Assembly (NCBI GenBank): GCA_026988245.1
Contig: JALSLR010000098.1
Coordinates: 1-33,905, forward strand
DNA: 33,905 nt
From: Sulfurimonas sp.
Lineage (GTDB): Bacteria > Campylobacterota > Campylobacteria > Campylobacterales > Sulfurimonadaceae
Direction of reading: 5' to 3'
The notes beneath the pieces are model-generated. The model saw only the letters and a list, made by a program, of their open reading frames with translations. It was not told the origin of the DNA and made no database searches. A program made the translations under genes and the position numbers. This document shows, one piece after another, positions 8,019 through 16,276 of this stretch (position 1 is the first letter of the stretch; the number at the start of each line of letters is the position of its first letter).

Positions 8019-10610
8019 TTAGTCTTTAAATTTCTCTCTAATCTTTAAAAAAACATCTAAATTTTCAAAAAATAGATCCACAAGCTTCGGTTCAAACTGT
8101 TTCCCTCTACCATCTTTTATCAAAGTAAATATATCTTCATCAAGCCATGCTTTTTTATAACATCTATCACTTCCAAGTGCATCAAATACATCAGCAATAG
8201 CCGTAATACGACCAAATACAGGAATTTTTGCACCTTTTATTTTTTTTGGATAACCAGTACCATTCCATTTTTCATGATGTGTCAATGCTATTATTGCTGC
8301 TGCATTTAATATGGGGCGTTTTGAATGTCTCAACATGTTAAAACCAAGAGCGGAGTGTGTTTTCATAATCTCAAACTCCTCAGCAGTTAATTTTCCTGGT
8401 TTATTTAAAATAGCATCTGGAATTCCTACTTTTCCTATATCATGCATTGGAGATGCTGTTTTAAGTAGGTGCGCTTCTTCTTGCGATAAACCATAAAGTA
8501 AAGCAAGTTCTTTAGAGTACTCAGCTACTCGCTTAACATGGTTTCCTGTTTCCTTACTTCTTGTTTCACCTATCGATCCCATAGTGAATACAACATCAGC
8601 TTGTGTTTTTTCTATCTCATCTTGAATAGTAACAATCTCTGTAATATCATGATAGGTAGCCATGTATTCAACTACCTTATTATTTTCATCATAAATAGCA
8701 CTGTAGCTAGAATCTAAATAAATGATAGTCTTGTCGAAACGTTGCATCTTGATGATTCCTGAATACTTTTTCTCTTTTGAGAGCACATCCAGTACTCTTT
8801 GTTTATTTTCTTTTAAAAAGTTAGGCTCAATTAAATCATTATGTTGCATTTTCATCAATTCCTGTGCACTCGCACCAAAAATAGAACAAAAAACTTCATT
8901 CACATACGAAATTTTAAAATCTGCATCTACACGCATAAAAGCACTATTAGAATTGATTACATTTTCATATTGAGCAAGTAAGTGCTCTTTCTCTTTAGAT
9001 AAACTTTCATAAAAATTAACAGCACCTTCTAGTTTTTTCTCTTTAAAAATCTCTTGCGTAATATCATCACGTATAGATACATAGTAAAGTATTTCACCCA
9101 AAGTTCCAACTATAGGCATGACAGTAGAACGTACATAATAACTTTTGGCATTTTTTGCTCTGTTTTTAATAATACCTTTCCAAACCCTCTTTGACTGAAT
9201 TGTTTTCCACATCTCTTCATTAACTTTTTTATCTACATCTGGATCTCTCACTATGTTATGTGATTTTCCAACTAACTCCTCTTTAGAATAACCAGACAAC
9301 TTACAAAAGTTATCATTAGCATCTATGATTATTCCTTTTAAATCAGTAGCAGAATAGATAGTTGAACTTTTTATCAAAGACTGAAACTGTTCTGCGTTGT
9401 AGTTCTTTTCTTCTAATTCTTGTGCTGTTGTTTTAATGAGATGCTGCATAGCCTTCATAGTACTATTGACATAGTTATCTTTAGAGTCAGTCTTAATAAG
9501 ATTTTCTTTTGATTGAGACTCACTAAGGGCTATAAAAGTTGAACTTACATTTAGCAAGTGATTTTTCTCACTTTTAAAAAATTCTCCATAGGTTATAAAC
9601 CCTGAGGCTGGAGCAATTTTTCTTAACATATTAAATTCATCATTCAAATAATTTTGAAAAAAATATTTTCTCGCTGAACATGAATAAATAAAGATGCTTT
9701 CTATTGGTTTTTGAGACAATTCGGAGATGCTAAGTCTACTCTTTTTATCGTTATCACTATGGTTCCCAAATGAAAACTGCACCATAGTCTTTTCCTCAAT
9801 ATGTCCAGCCATTATAAGAGAACCATCTTCCCCTAGTGCTATTGGTGCTCTTGCAATGTCTATATTATCATCGCTAAATATTAAAGGAAATTCTATCCCA
9901 GACATTGGGAGTTTATCTGCAACTTCATCTCCAAGATAATGACGATACACAGCCTGAGCTGGTTTGTTGTCAAGCTCATATATTGTGCTACCCTCAGATT
10001 TCGTAACACACATCATTTTACCAATTTTGTTCCAGTTGAGTAAGTGTCCATTTGTTACCTCAAGAGTGAGTGAATCCAATGATGCTACAGCTATACCTTT
10101 AGCATCAATTTTCGTACCTACCCCTGTGAATGTTCCTTCAAACTTATAGTTATCAGCCGCATTTCCTCCAGCTATCATCACATTTGGATTATTTTTTTCT
10201 ATCTGTTTAATTAAAGATTCACCATCTATGTGAAAAGGATTGTTAAATATAATAAGTAATTTTGTTTGAGGTGTTATACTCTCCATGGCAATCAACTGTG
10301 CTATTTTTTCAGGAGTGTCGTGCTCATACGCAACTACTTTTATATCTGTATGTTCAAACAAGGATATGGACACGACTATAGAATTTTCAGACATCTCTCC
10401 TCTGATAATCTCTCCAGCTGTAGTTGTACTAATCACTGAAGCATTAGGGAAAATCTTACTGATACTCTCTAGTGCTTCTTGCATCACTTCTTTATCGTTC
10501 TTGCCAACAAACACTTGGATGAGTGCTCTTGCGGATAAGTCAATATTGTCTTTTTTAATATAGCTTACAAACTTGTCAGTATTAGAATAAAAATAGTTAA
10601 AAGTTTTCAT
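8019..10610 (-). CDS. FIST-PAS-PAS-HD-GYP sensor phosphodiesterase
   Basis: This 863-residue cytoplasmic protein has four visible modules. A FIST N/C sensor (about 25-375; STTTAGEI, MIAGGNAADN, SGFITYGEF) belongs to a family proposed to bind small ligands such as amino acids. Two PAS domains (about 412-535 and 555-680) follow, the first with LSGYSKEELVGKSHNIVRDPD and the second with VNEVFCSIFGAS. The HD-GYP domain (about 695-860) has HD at 723-724 (MHDIGKVGIP), LTHHEKWNGTGYP and ITAIADVFDAL. HD-GYP proteins hydrolyse cyclic-di-GMP, and the catalytic HD and GYP motifs are intact here. It is divergent from a soluble histidine kinase across a 78-bp gap, suggesting a shared control region. The ATG is preceded by a GGTGAAAT ribosome site. 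Confidence 0.92.
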   Translation of the reverse strand: MKTFNYFYSNTDKFVSYIKKDNIDLSARALIQVFVGKNDKEVMQEALESISKIFPNASVISTTTAGEIIRGEMSENSIVVSISLFEHTDIKVVAYEHDTPEKIAQLIAMESITPQTKLLIIFNNPFHIDGESLIKQIEKNNPNVMIAGGNAADNYKFEGTFTGVGTKIDAKGIAVASLDSLTLEVTNGHLLNWNKIGKMMCVTKSEGSTIYELDNKPAQAVYRHYLGDEVADKLPMSGIEFPLIFSDDNIDIARAPIALGEDGSLIMAGHIEEKTMVQFSFGNHSDNDKKSRLSISELSQKPIESIFIYSCSARKYFFQNYLNDEFNMLRKIAPASGFITYGEFFKSEKNHLLNVSSTFIALSESQSKENLIKTDSKDNYVNSTMKAMQHLIKTTAQELEEKNYNAEQFQSLIKSSTIYSATDLKGIIIDANDNFCKLSGYSKEELVGKSHNIVRDPDVDKKVNEEMWKTIQSKRVWKGIIKNRAKNAKSYYVRSTVMPIVGTLGEILYYVSIRDDITQEIFKEKKLEGAVNFYESLSKEKEHLLAQYENVINSNSAFMRVDADFKISYVNEVFCSIFGASAQELMKMQHNDLIEPNFLKENKQRVLDVLSKEKKYSGIIKMQRFDKTIIYLDSSYSAIYDENNKVVEYMATYHDITEIVTIQDEIEKTQADVVFTMGSIGETRSKETGNHVKRVAEYSKELALLYGLSQEEAHLLKTASPMHDIGKVGIPDAILNKPGKLTAEEFEIMKTHSALGFNMLRHSKRPILNAAAIIALTHHEKWNGTGYPKKIKGAKIPVFGRITAIADVFDALGSDRCYKKAWLDEDIFTLIKDGRGKQFEPKLVDLFFENLDVFLKIREKFKD

Positions 10611-10674
10611 ATTTCACCAAGTAAATTTAAGTAACAGATTATAGCTAAATTTTCTTTTACTGTATAAAACTTGT

Positions 10675-10680
10675 TATAAT
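10675..10680 (+). promoter_or_regulatory. Candidate -10 box for the soluble histidine kinase
   Basis: TATAAT ends 8 bp before the ATG at 10689 in the 78-bp divergent spacer 10611-10688. No Shine-Dalgarno lies between them, so the transcript may be leaderless. The spacer is very AT-rich, which makes chance matches likely. Confidence 0.4.
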
Positions 10681-10688
10681 TATATATT

Positions 10689-11642
10689 ATGAATAAAAAC
10701 CCATTTATAAAACCTCCTGTTAGCATTAAATCTCGCAAAAATCCTAGAGGTGAGTACACCAACTTAAATACTGAAGATTTACTTGATGCTGTCAAACAAA
10801 GTGCGCACTCTACACATAGGGGTGATCTAGATATATTACTAGAGGTGTTTTTAGACAGGTATAATGCTCGGCAAGATGAATTAGATAAGATTAACCATTC
10901 CTTAGAAAAGCAAATAAAAACAGAACATAAACTCGCTCGTGCAAATCAAAAAAGATATGAACAACAGTCAAAAATGGCACTTATGGGAGAGATGATGGAT
11001 GCTATAGCACACCAATGGAAACAACCTTTAAATGCTCTTTCCATGATGTCAGAACTTCTAGAAAGTGATTTTGATGATGGGGATGTAGATGCAAAATACA
11101 TCCACCAATATACAAATGACACACATCTACAAATCCAACATATGACAAATACTTTAAGTGAGTTTAGAAACTTTTTTAGACCAAAACTTACAAAAGAAAA
11201 ATTTACTATCGGTGAAGCCTTAAACTCTGTAATGACTTTAGTAAAAGATGAATTTATAAAAAACAATATCTATATAGAAGTATCAAAAAAAGAGGAAATC
11301 GAGCTAGTAGAGAGTAAAAACGAACTCATACACCTCATACTTAACATCATAAATAATGCAAAAGATGCCTTTAACGAAAGAGATATAACAGATAGAAAAA
11401 TACTTATAGATTACTTTACAGATGATACAAATATATATCTAGCTATCACAGACTCGGCTGGAGGGATTCCAGAAAGTATCATCAAGGATATTTTTGAGCC
11501 TAACATAACTACAAAAGCTATTGGCAAAGGTACTGGTATAGGCTTGTACATGAGTATGCAAATAGCGAAAAAATTTCATGGCTCCCTATCAGTCAAAAAT
11601 ATAGAACATGGAGCTTCCTTCCTTCTAAAGATACCTTTATAA
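10689..11642 (+). CDS. Soluble histidine kinase (HQWKQP type)
   Basis: This 317-residue kinase has no transmembrane segment and no recognised N-terminal sensor domain. The first ~60 residues are basic then unclassified; a coiled coil (about 60-98) leads into the phospho-acceptor helix with H108 in IAHQWKQPLNAL, a sequence typical of Campylobacterota and other proteobacterial NtrB-like kinases. The HATPase_c domain has N-box ILNIINNAKDAF, G1 box TDSAGGIPESI and G2 box GKGTGIGLYMS. No response regulator lies next to it. The divergent FIST-PAS-PAS-HD-GYP gene is its only close partner, so it may act with that protein or as a component of a remote relay; this is inference. Confidence 0.88.
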   Translation: MNKNPFIKPPVSIKSRKNPRGEYTNLNTEDLLDAVKQSAHSTHRGDLDILLEVFLDRYNARQDELDKINHSLEKQIKTEHKLARANQKRYEQQSKMALMGEMMDAIAHQWKQPLNALSMMSELLESDFDDGDVDAKYIHQYTNDTHLQIQHMTNTLSEFRNFFRPKLTKEKFTIGEALNSVMTLVKDEFIKNNIYIEVSKKEEIELVESKNELIHLILNIINNAKDAFNERDITDRKILIDYFTDDTNIYLAITDSAGGIPESIIKDIFEPNITTKAIGKGTGIGLYMSMQIAKKFHGSLSVKNIEHGASFLLKIPL

Positions 11643-11654
11643 CCACAAATTTGA

Positions 11655-11697
11655 TATAATTCCACTCTTGATAATAAATGTAAGAGTGTGTTATCAA
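11655..11697 (+). promoter_or_regulatory. leuA promoter and interlocking inverted repeats
   Basis: A TATAAT box preceded by TTTGA (11655-11660) is the best promoter candidate in the 77-bp gap before leuA. Just downstream are two interleaved inverted repeats: CACTCTT (11663-11669) with AAGAGTG (11682-11688), and TTGATAA (11668-11674) with TTATCAA (11691-11697). The order A-B-A'-B' would give mutually exclusive stems or a pseudoknot in RNA, or overlapping operators in DNA. If transcription starts near 11667 the first arm is cut, which favours the operator reading. Confidence 0.45.
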
Positions 11698-11719
11698 ATA
11701 ATTCAAGAAAAGGTTCATT

Positions 11720-13378
11720 ATGAACAATGCTATACAGGGTAAGTATCGCCCATATCCACAAATAGATTTGCCAAACCGCGTTTGGCCAACTAAAACTATT
11801 ACAACTGCTCCTGCATGGTGTAGTGTTGACTTAAGAGATGGTAACCAAGCGCTTATCAACCCTATGTCAATGGAGAAAAAACTTGAATTATTTGCACTCT
11901 TACTCAAACTCGGATTTAAAGAGATAGAGGTAGGTTTTCCCTCTGCTTCAAAGGTAGAGTTTGATTTTTTACGTAGATTAGTAGATGACAATCTCATACC
12001 TGATGATGTAACTGTACAAGTTTTAGTTCAAGCAAGAGAACATCTCATAGCCAAAAGTTTTGAAGCACTTAAGGGTGTAAAAAAAGCTACTGTTCATCTC
12101 TATAACTCCACAAGTGTTGCACAAAGAAAGATAGTCTTTGGCAAAACAAAGCAAGAGATAATTGCCCTTGCTTTAGAGGGTGTCGATATCATAAAAAAGT
12201 ATGAAAAAAACCATGATGGGCAAATTTTTCTAGAGTATTCTCCAGAGAGTTTTACAGGAACAGAACTAGAGTTTGCTGCAGAGATATCTAATGCAGTAAC
12301 TGCACGTTGGGGGATAAGTGAAAACAGAAAAGTTATCATCAACCTTCCTGCTACAGTAGAGATGGCTACACCTAACATCTATGCAGATCAAATAGAATGG
12401 ATGTCAAGAAATCTTGAGGACAGAGAGAATGTAATCATCTCTACACATACGCATAATGACCGTGGAACATCTATTGCAGCAACTGAGCTAGCACTTTTAG
12501 CTGGAGCCGATAGAGTTGAGGGGACATTACTTAGCAATGGTGAGCGAACAGGAAATGTAGATATCATCACTTTAGCTCTGAACTTAACAACGCAGGGGAT
12601 AGACTCTAAACTAGACTTTACAAATGTTAATGAAGTGATAGAGATAGTTGAAAAATGTACAGAGATTCAGACACATGTCCGCCATCCTTATGTTGGGGAA
12701 CTAGTCTATACAGCTTTTTCAGGTTCGCATCAAGATGCCATAAACAAAGGTATGGCACACCAAAAAGCTAAAGAGGATGAACTATGGGAAGTCCCATACT
12801 TACCGATAGATCCTTGTGATGTTGGACGCACCTATGAAGATATCATTCGAATCAACTCTCAGTCGGGGAAGGGAGGAGTAGCCTTTATACTAGAGAAAAA
12901 CTATGGCTATATACTACCAAAAGCTATGCATCCAGAGATTGGTAAAATAGTCCAAGCTATCACTGATGCTAAGGGCAAAATTTTAGAATCAAGTGAGATT
13001 TTAGATACCTTTGAAGAGACCTATTTTAAAGTTAAAGAACATATCTCTTTAGTAGACTTTACGGTGAGTTCTGTTAAAGGTGTATCTAAATGTACACTTA
13101 CATATAAACATGATGCTAAGACTATAGTAGCAGAGGGTGAAGGTAATGGTCCTGTGGATGCTTGTAGGAAAGCACTTCTTAAGGAGTATAAAAATGAATT
13201 TTTCATCAAGTCTTATAGTGAACATTCATGGGGTGAAAAAAGTACAGCTAAAGCTATAGCATACATTGAGATTCAAAATGCTACTACGCTTTCATGTTTT
13301 GGTGTTGGTTCAGATAATGACATAGCTATAGCTTCTGTAAAAGCACTCTTTTGTGCTATAAACAGAGCTTTTAATTAA
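11720..13378 (+). CDS. leuA: 2-isopropylmalate synthase, long (type 2) form
   Basis: LeuA condenses acetyl-CoA with 2-oxoisovalerate, the first committed step of leucine synthesis. The 552-residue protein opens like the type 2 branch of the family (RPYPQIDLPNRVWP...APAWCSVDLRDGNQAL, with the catalytic R39-D40-G41-N42-Q43). It carries the metal-binding STHTHNDRG (H243, H245) and the NGERTGN signature. The C-terminal ~130 residues form the regulatory dimer domain that senses leucine (GVSKCTLTY...GNGPVDACRKAL). No other leu gene is nearby. It has its own promoter region and ends 1 bp before a structured repeat shared with the convergent PBP1A gene. Confidence 0.95.
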   Translation: MNNAIQGKYRPYPQIDLPNRVWPTKTITTAPAWCSVDLRDGNQALINPMSMEKKLELFALLLKLGFKEIEVGFPSASKVEFDFLRRLVDDNLIPDDVTVQVLVQAREHLIAKSFEALKGVKKATVHLYNSTSVAQRKIVFGKTKQEIIALALEGVDIIKKYEKNHDGQIFLEYSPESFTGTELEFAAEISNAVTARWGISENRKVIINLPATVEMATPNIYADQIEWMSRNLEDRENVIISTHTHNDRGTSIAATELALLAGADRVEGTLLSNGERTGNVDIITLALNLTTQGIDSKLDFTNVNEVIEIVEKCTEIQTHVRHPYVGELVYTAFSGSHQDAINKGMAHQKAKEDELWEVPYLPIDPCDVGRTYEDIIRINSQSGKGGVAFILEKNYGYILPKAMHPEIGKIVQAITDAKGKILESSEILDTFEETYFKVKEHISLVDFTVSSVKGVSKCTLTYKHDAKTIVAEGEGNGPVDACRKALLKEYKNEFFIKSYSEHSWGEKSTAKAIAYIEIQNATTLSCFGVGSDNDIAIASVKALFCAINRAFN

Positions 13379-13379
13379 G

Positions 13380-13521
13380 TAGATTCCAGGTCAAGCCTGG
13401 AATGACGAATCTCCGTCATTCTGAACGCAACGCCGTCATTCTGAACGCAACGCCCTCATTCTGAACGCAACGCCGTCATTCTGAACGCAACGCCCTCATT
13501 CTGAACTTGATTCAGAATCTC
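13380..13521. repeat. Structured intergenic repeat, locus A (double hairpin with tandem 20-mers)
   Basis: The left end TAGATTCC starts 1 bp after the leuA stop codon. It forms a hairpin, stem ATTCCAGG/CCTGGAAT (13383-13403) with loop TCAAG. Four units of 20 bp (13414-13493) of the form CGTCATTCTGAACGCAACGC follow. The right hairpin is ATTCTGAA/TTCAGAAT (13498-13518) with loop CTTGA. The two outer hairpins are inverted relative to each other. A C/G change in the second base of the units alternates over the last copies (13454, 13474, 13494), suggesting a 40-bp dimer duplication. The element lies between the convergent leuA and PBP1A genes and could serve as a terminator or 3' stabiliser for both. 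Confidence 0.9.
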
Positions 13522-13531
13522 CCTCGAACTA

Positions 13532-15568
13532 CTAAAAAAGCAACTCTTCTTCAGGGTTGACTTCATTTTCAACCATAGGTGGTTTTGAAATTGGAGAAAA
13601 GTACTCTTTTCTTTTGCCTATTTTGACCTCTATAATACCCTCAGGCACCTCAAATTTTCTCGGAATTTGCGGATATAGTTTTATGAGATTATCATAAAAG
13701 TATTTAAATGCTGGACCTGCAATTTTCCCACCTGTCTCCCATCTATGCATTGGAGAGTTGTCATCATTTCCAAACCAAACGACCGTTTCTATAGTAGGAG
13801 AATAGCCTGCAAACCAACCATCAATGTTGTTGTTTGTAGTCCCAGTTTTACCAGCCAACTCTATACCCCATGCTTTTGCCCTACGACCAGTACCTCTTGA
13901 AACTACGTCACGTAAAATTGTAGTCATAATATAGGCCTGAGTGGGCTCGGTTATAAACTTTTCATTTGGAGTCTTTTCATAAAGGATTCTAGAATCTTTT
14001 TCGATACTTAAGATTAAATTTGGTTCAACTTGAACTCCATGGTTTGCAAATGATGTATAATACTTTGCAAGCTGAAGAGGAGAGAGAGATATGGTACCTA
14101 GGGATACAGATAAATCATGAGGTAGATTTTTAATTCCAAATTTTTCTAATTGTGTTAGAAGTTGCCTTAGTCCTATCTCATTTACTAAATTAATTGTTGC
14201 TAAGTTTCGAGAGTGAACAAGTGCCTCACGAAGTGAAATTAAACCCTTATAATTTTTTTCATAGTTTCTTGGTTGCCATCGTAACTCTTCACCATTTTTT
14301 TCATACTTATAACTTCTTGAAACATCTACAAGCTTCGTAGCACCACTAAAACCTAAGTCAACACCAACCTGATATATAAAAGGCTTAAATGCTGATCCTG
14401 GTTGGCGACGACCTTGGGTAGCACGATTATAAGGTGACTTTTTATAATCCACACTTCCAACCATAGCAAGTATATCGCCAGTAGCCGAATCAAGAGAAAC
14501 TAAGGCACCATTTAACTGTGACAAGTTTACATCATCAGCTATGTCCCACATAGGATCTTTTAGTAAAATTTCTTGATCTTTTATCGCATAACCCTCTATA
14601 CGTTCTAAAGATTTCTCATAGGCTATTTTTAATCCATCACGAGCTACTTTTTGTAATCGTAAATCTATACTAGTATAGATTTCGTAGCCACCTGTTTTTA
14701 TATCGTCTATCCCTTTAGCGCGAATCCTTCTTACTACTTCATCCACTATAAAAGGAGCTTTATTCTGCGTAAGAGTCTCATTAAACACCTCTGGATTCTC
14801 GGCAACGCCAATTTGGTAATCAACCTCATCAATCCAACCAAGTGTGCGCATACGAGTTAAAACACGGTTAGCCCTACCCATAGATATATCGTAGTTTTTT
14901 GTAGGTGCATAGGTTGAGGGAGCCTTAGGAAGTCCAACTAAAATAGCCATCTCTTTGAGAGTAAGATCTTCTAAGCGTTTATGAAAGTAACCATCTGCAG
15001 CTGTTTTTATACCATAGTATCCATGACCATAATAAATCTCATTAAGATATCGCTCAAGTATCTGCTCTTTTGTTAAGTAGTTTTCAAGCTTTAAGGCATA
15101 GATAGCTTCTTTAATCTTTCGAGATAACTTCTTTTCTCTTGTAAGCAGTTTATTTTTAACAAGTTGTTGTGTAATGGTACTTGCCCCTTCAACAGCACTT
15201 CCCGCTTTTATAACCTTTATCACTGCACGAAAAATAGCGTCTATATTGATTCCGGGATGTTCAAAAAAAGTAGTATCTTCAATAGCGACAAGAGCCTCTA
15301 TGATGCGAGGGGGAATCTCATCAAAAGGGGCATAATATCTATGCTTTTTATCAAAAAGATTTGCGATTTTATTTAGGTCTCTATCATATATTCTAGTTGT
15401 TTGGCTTGGTTTATAGTTCACAAGTTCAGATATGTCAAAAGTATGCGTGAGTAAAAAGTACCCTACTAATAAAAATGGAGACAATACTCCAAGTAAAAAA
15501 AGTGAAAAAATTATATTTTTTATTTTAAGATTCTTTATTCTTGCGAATAACACTTGCGTTTTTATCAT
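13532..15568 (-). CDS. mrcA: Bifunctional penicillin-binding protein 1A
   Basis: This 678-residue class A PBP polymerises lipid II and cross-links peptidoglycan at the cytoplasmic membrane. One transmembrane anchor (about 18-41) is followed by a GT51 glycosyltransferase domain with catalytic E97 in IEDTTFFEHPG, and GASTITQQLVKN. The transpeptidase domain has the active serine S392 in S-A-F-K, the SRN triad in VHSRNLAT, and K574-T-G in AGKTGTTNN. The length is close to family norm. Its ATG overlaps the stop of the ABC ATPase gene by 4 bp (ATGA), so translation is coupled. It ends the long minus-strand gene run, 11 bp before the structured repeat. Confidence 0.95.
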   Translation of the reverse strand: MIKTQVLFARIKNLKIKNIIFSLFLLGVLSPFLLVGYFLLTHTFDISELVNYKPSQTTRIYDRDLNKIANLFDKKHRYYAPFDEIPPRIIEALVAIEDTTFFEHPGINIDAIFRAVIKVIKAGSAVEGASTITQQLVKNKLLTREKKLSRKIKEAIYALKLENYLTKEQILERYLNEIYYGHGYYGIKTAADGYFHKRLEDLTLKEMAILVGLPKAPSTYAPTKNYDISMGRANRVLTRMRTLGWIDEVDYQIGVAENPEVFNETLTQNKAPFIVDEVVRRIRAKGIDDIKTGGYEIYTSIDLRLQKVARDGLKIAYEKSLERIEGYAIKDQEILLKDPMWDIADDVNLSQLNGALVSLDSATGDILAMVGSVDYKKSPYNRATQGRRQPGSAFKPFIYQVGVDLGFSGATKLVDVSRSYKYEKNGEELRWQPRNYEKNYKGLISLREALVHSRNLATINLVNEIGLRQLLTQLEKFGIKNLPHDLSVSLGTISLSPLQLAKYYTSFANHGVQVEPNLILSIEKDSRILYEKTPNEKFITEPTQAYIMTTILRDVVSRGTGRRAKAWGIELAGKTGTTNNNIDGWFAGYSPTIETVVWFGNDDNSPMHRWETGGKIAGPAFKYFYDNLIKLYPQIPRKFEVPEGIIEVKIGKRKEYFSPISKPPMVENEVNPEEELLF

Positions 15569-16254
15569 TCTCTAAAATTCCTATTAGCAAAATTTGCTTC
15601 TATTAGTTTTTTCGTGTAACTTGCACTTGGTGTGCTTAATATCTCTCGCATTTTACCATACTCAACCACATTCCCATCTTTGATAACACAAATATCTTCA
15701 CAGAGATTTTTTGCAGAGTTCATATCGTGGGTCACAAAAAGTATCTTAAAATCATGTTGTGCTTGTAGCTTTTTAAGAAGGGCAAGTATCATAACTCTTG
15801 TTGTTGGGTCAAGTGCCGTTGTGGGTTCATCTAACATCAAAAGTTCCGGTTCACTTTCTAAGGCCATCGCTATAACTACACGTTGCAACTGTCCACCTGA
15901 AAGTTCAGGAGCAAACCTATCTAAAAGATCTTTATCTAAATCAACTTGAGAAAATAACTCTTTGACTCTAGCATCATCGACAAAGAACTGTTTTCTTATC
16001 TTTGTTAAAGGGGAGAGTGCTGTAAAAGGGTTTTGCGGAACAAATGTTACACTCTTTCCAGCTATGAGTTTAAAATCACTATCGACCTCTATAGATGAGT
16101 GCATCTTGTTTGGTAACATTCCAAGTAGCGCTTTGATAGTTAAAGATTTCCCACTTCCACTCTGACCAACAAGAGCTAATGAGTTTTGTATCTCAAAGTT
16201 TATGTCTACTAAGGTTTTATTATCAACGCTAATATGAAGTTTCTTGATATGCAT
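15565..16254 (-). CDS. ABC transporter ATPase, Dpp/Opp-like
   Basis: This 229-residue nucleotide-binding subunit has Walker A GQSGSGKS (30-37), Q-loop FVPQNPFTALSP (71-82), signature LSGGQ (118-122), Walker B LLMLDEP (138-144) and switch H176. The Q-loop wording and the motif order are typical of dipeptide/oligopeptide/nickel importers (DppD, NikD). It is about 90 residues shorter than DppD and lacks the C-terminal oligopeptide extension. No permease or binding-protein gene is adjacent, so its membrane partner must be elsewhere or it has another role. It sits between a DNA methyltransferase (22 bp away) and PBP1A (4-bp overlap). Neighbour identity does not reveal the substrate. Confidence 0.85.
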   Translation of the reverse strand: MHIKKLHISVDNKTLVDINFEIQNSLALVGQSGSGKSLTIKALLGMLPNKMHSSIEVDSDFKLIAGKSVTFVPQNPFTALSPLTKIRKQFFVDDARVKELFSQVDLDKDLLDRFAPELSGGQLQRVVIAMALESEPELLMLDEPTTALDPTTRVMILALLKKLQAQHDFKILFVTHDMNSAKNLCEDICVIKDGNVVEYGKMREILSTPSASYTKKLIEANFANRNFRE

Positions 16255-16276
16255 AAGACATTTTATCTAAATGTGA

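Noticed and set aside
13414..13518. Tandem 20-mers with spacing that could suggest a small CRISPR array
   Set aside because: The units are contiguous and the second half of each is the same within a locus, so there are no variable spacers, and no cas gene is present.
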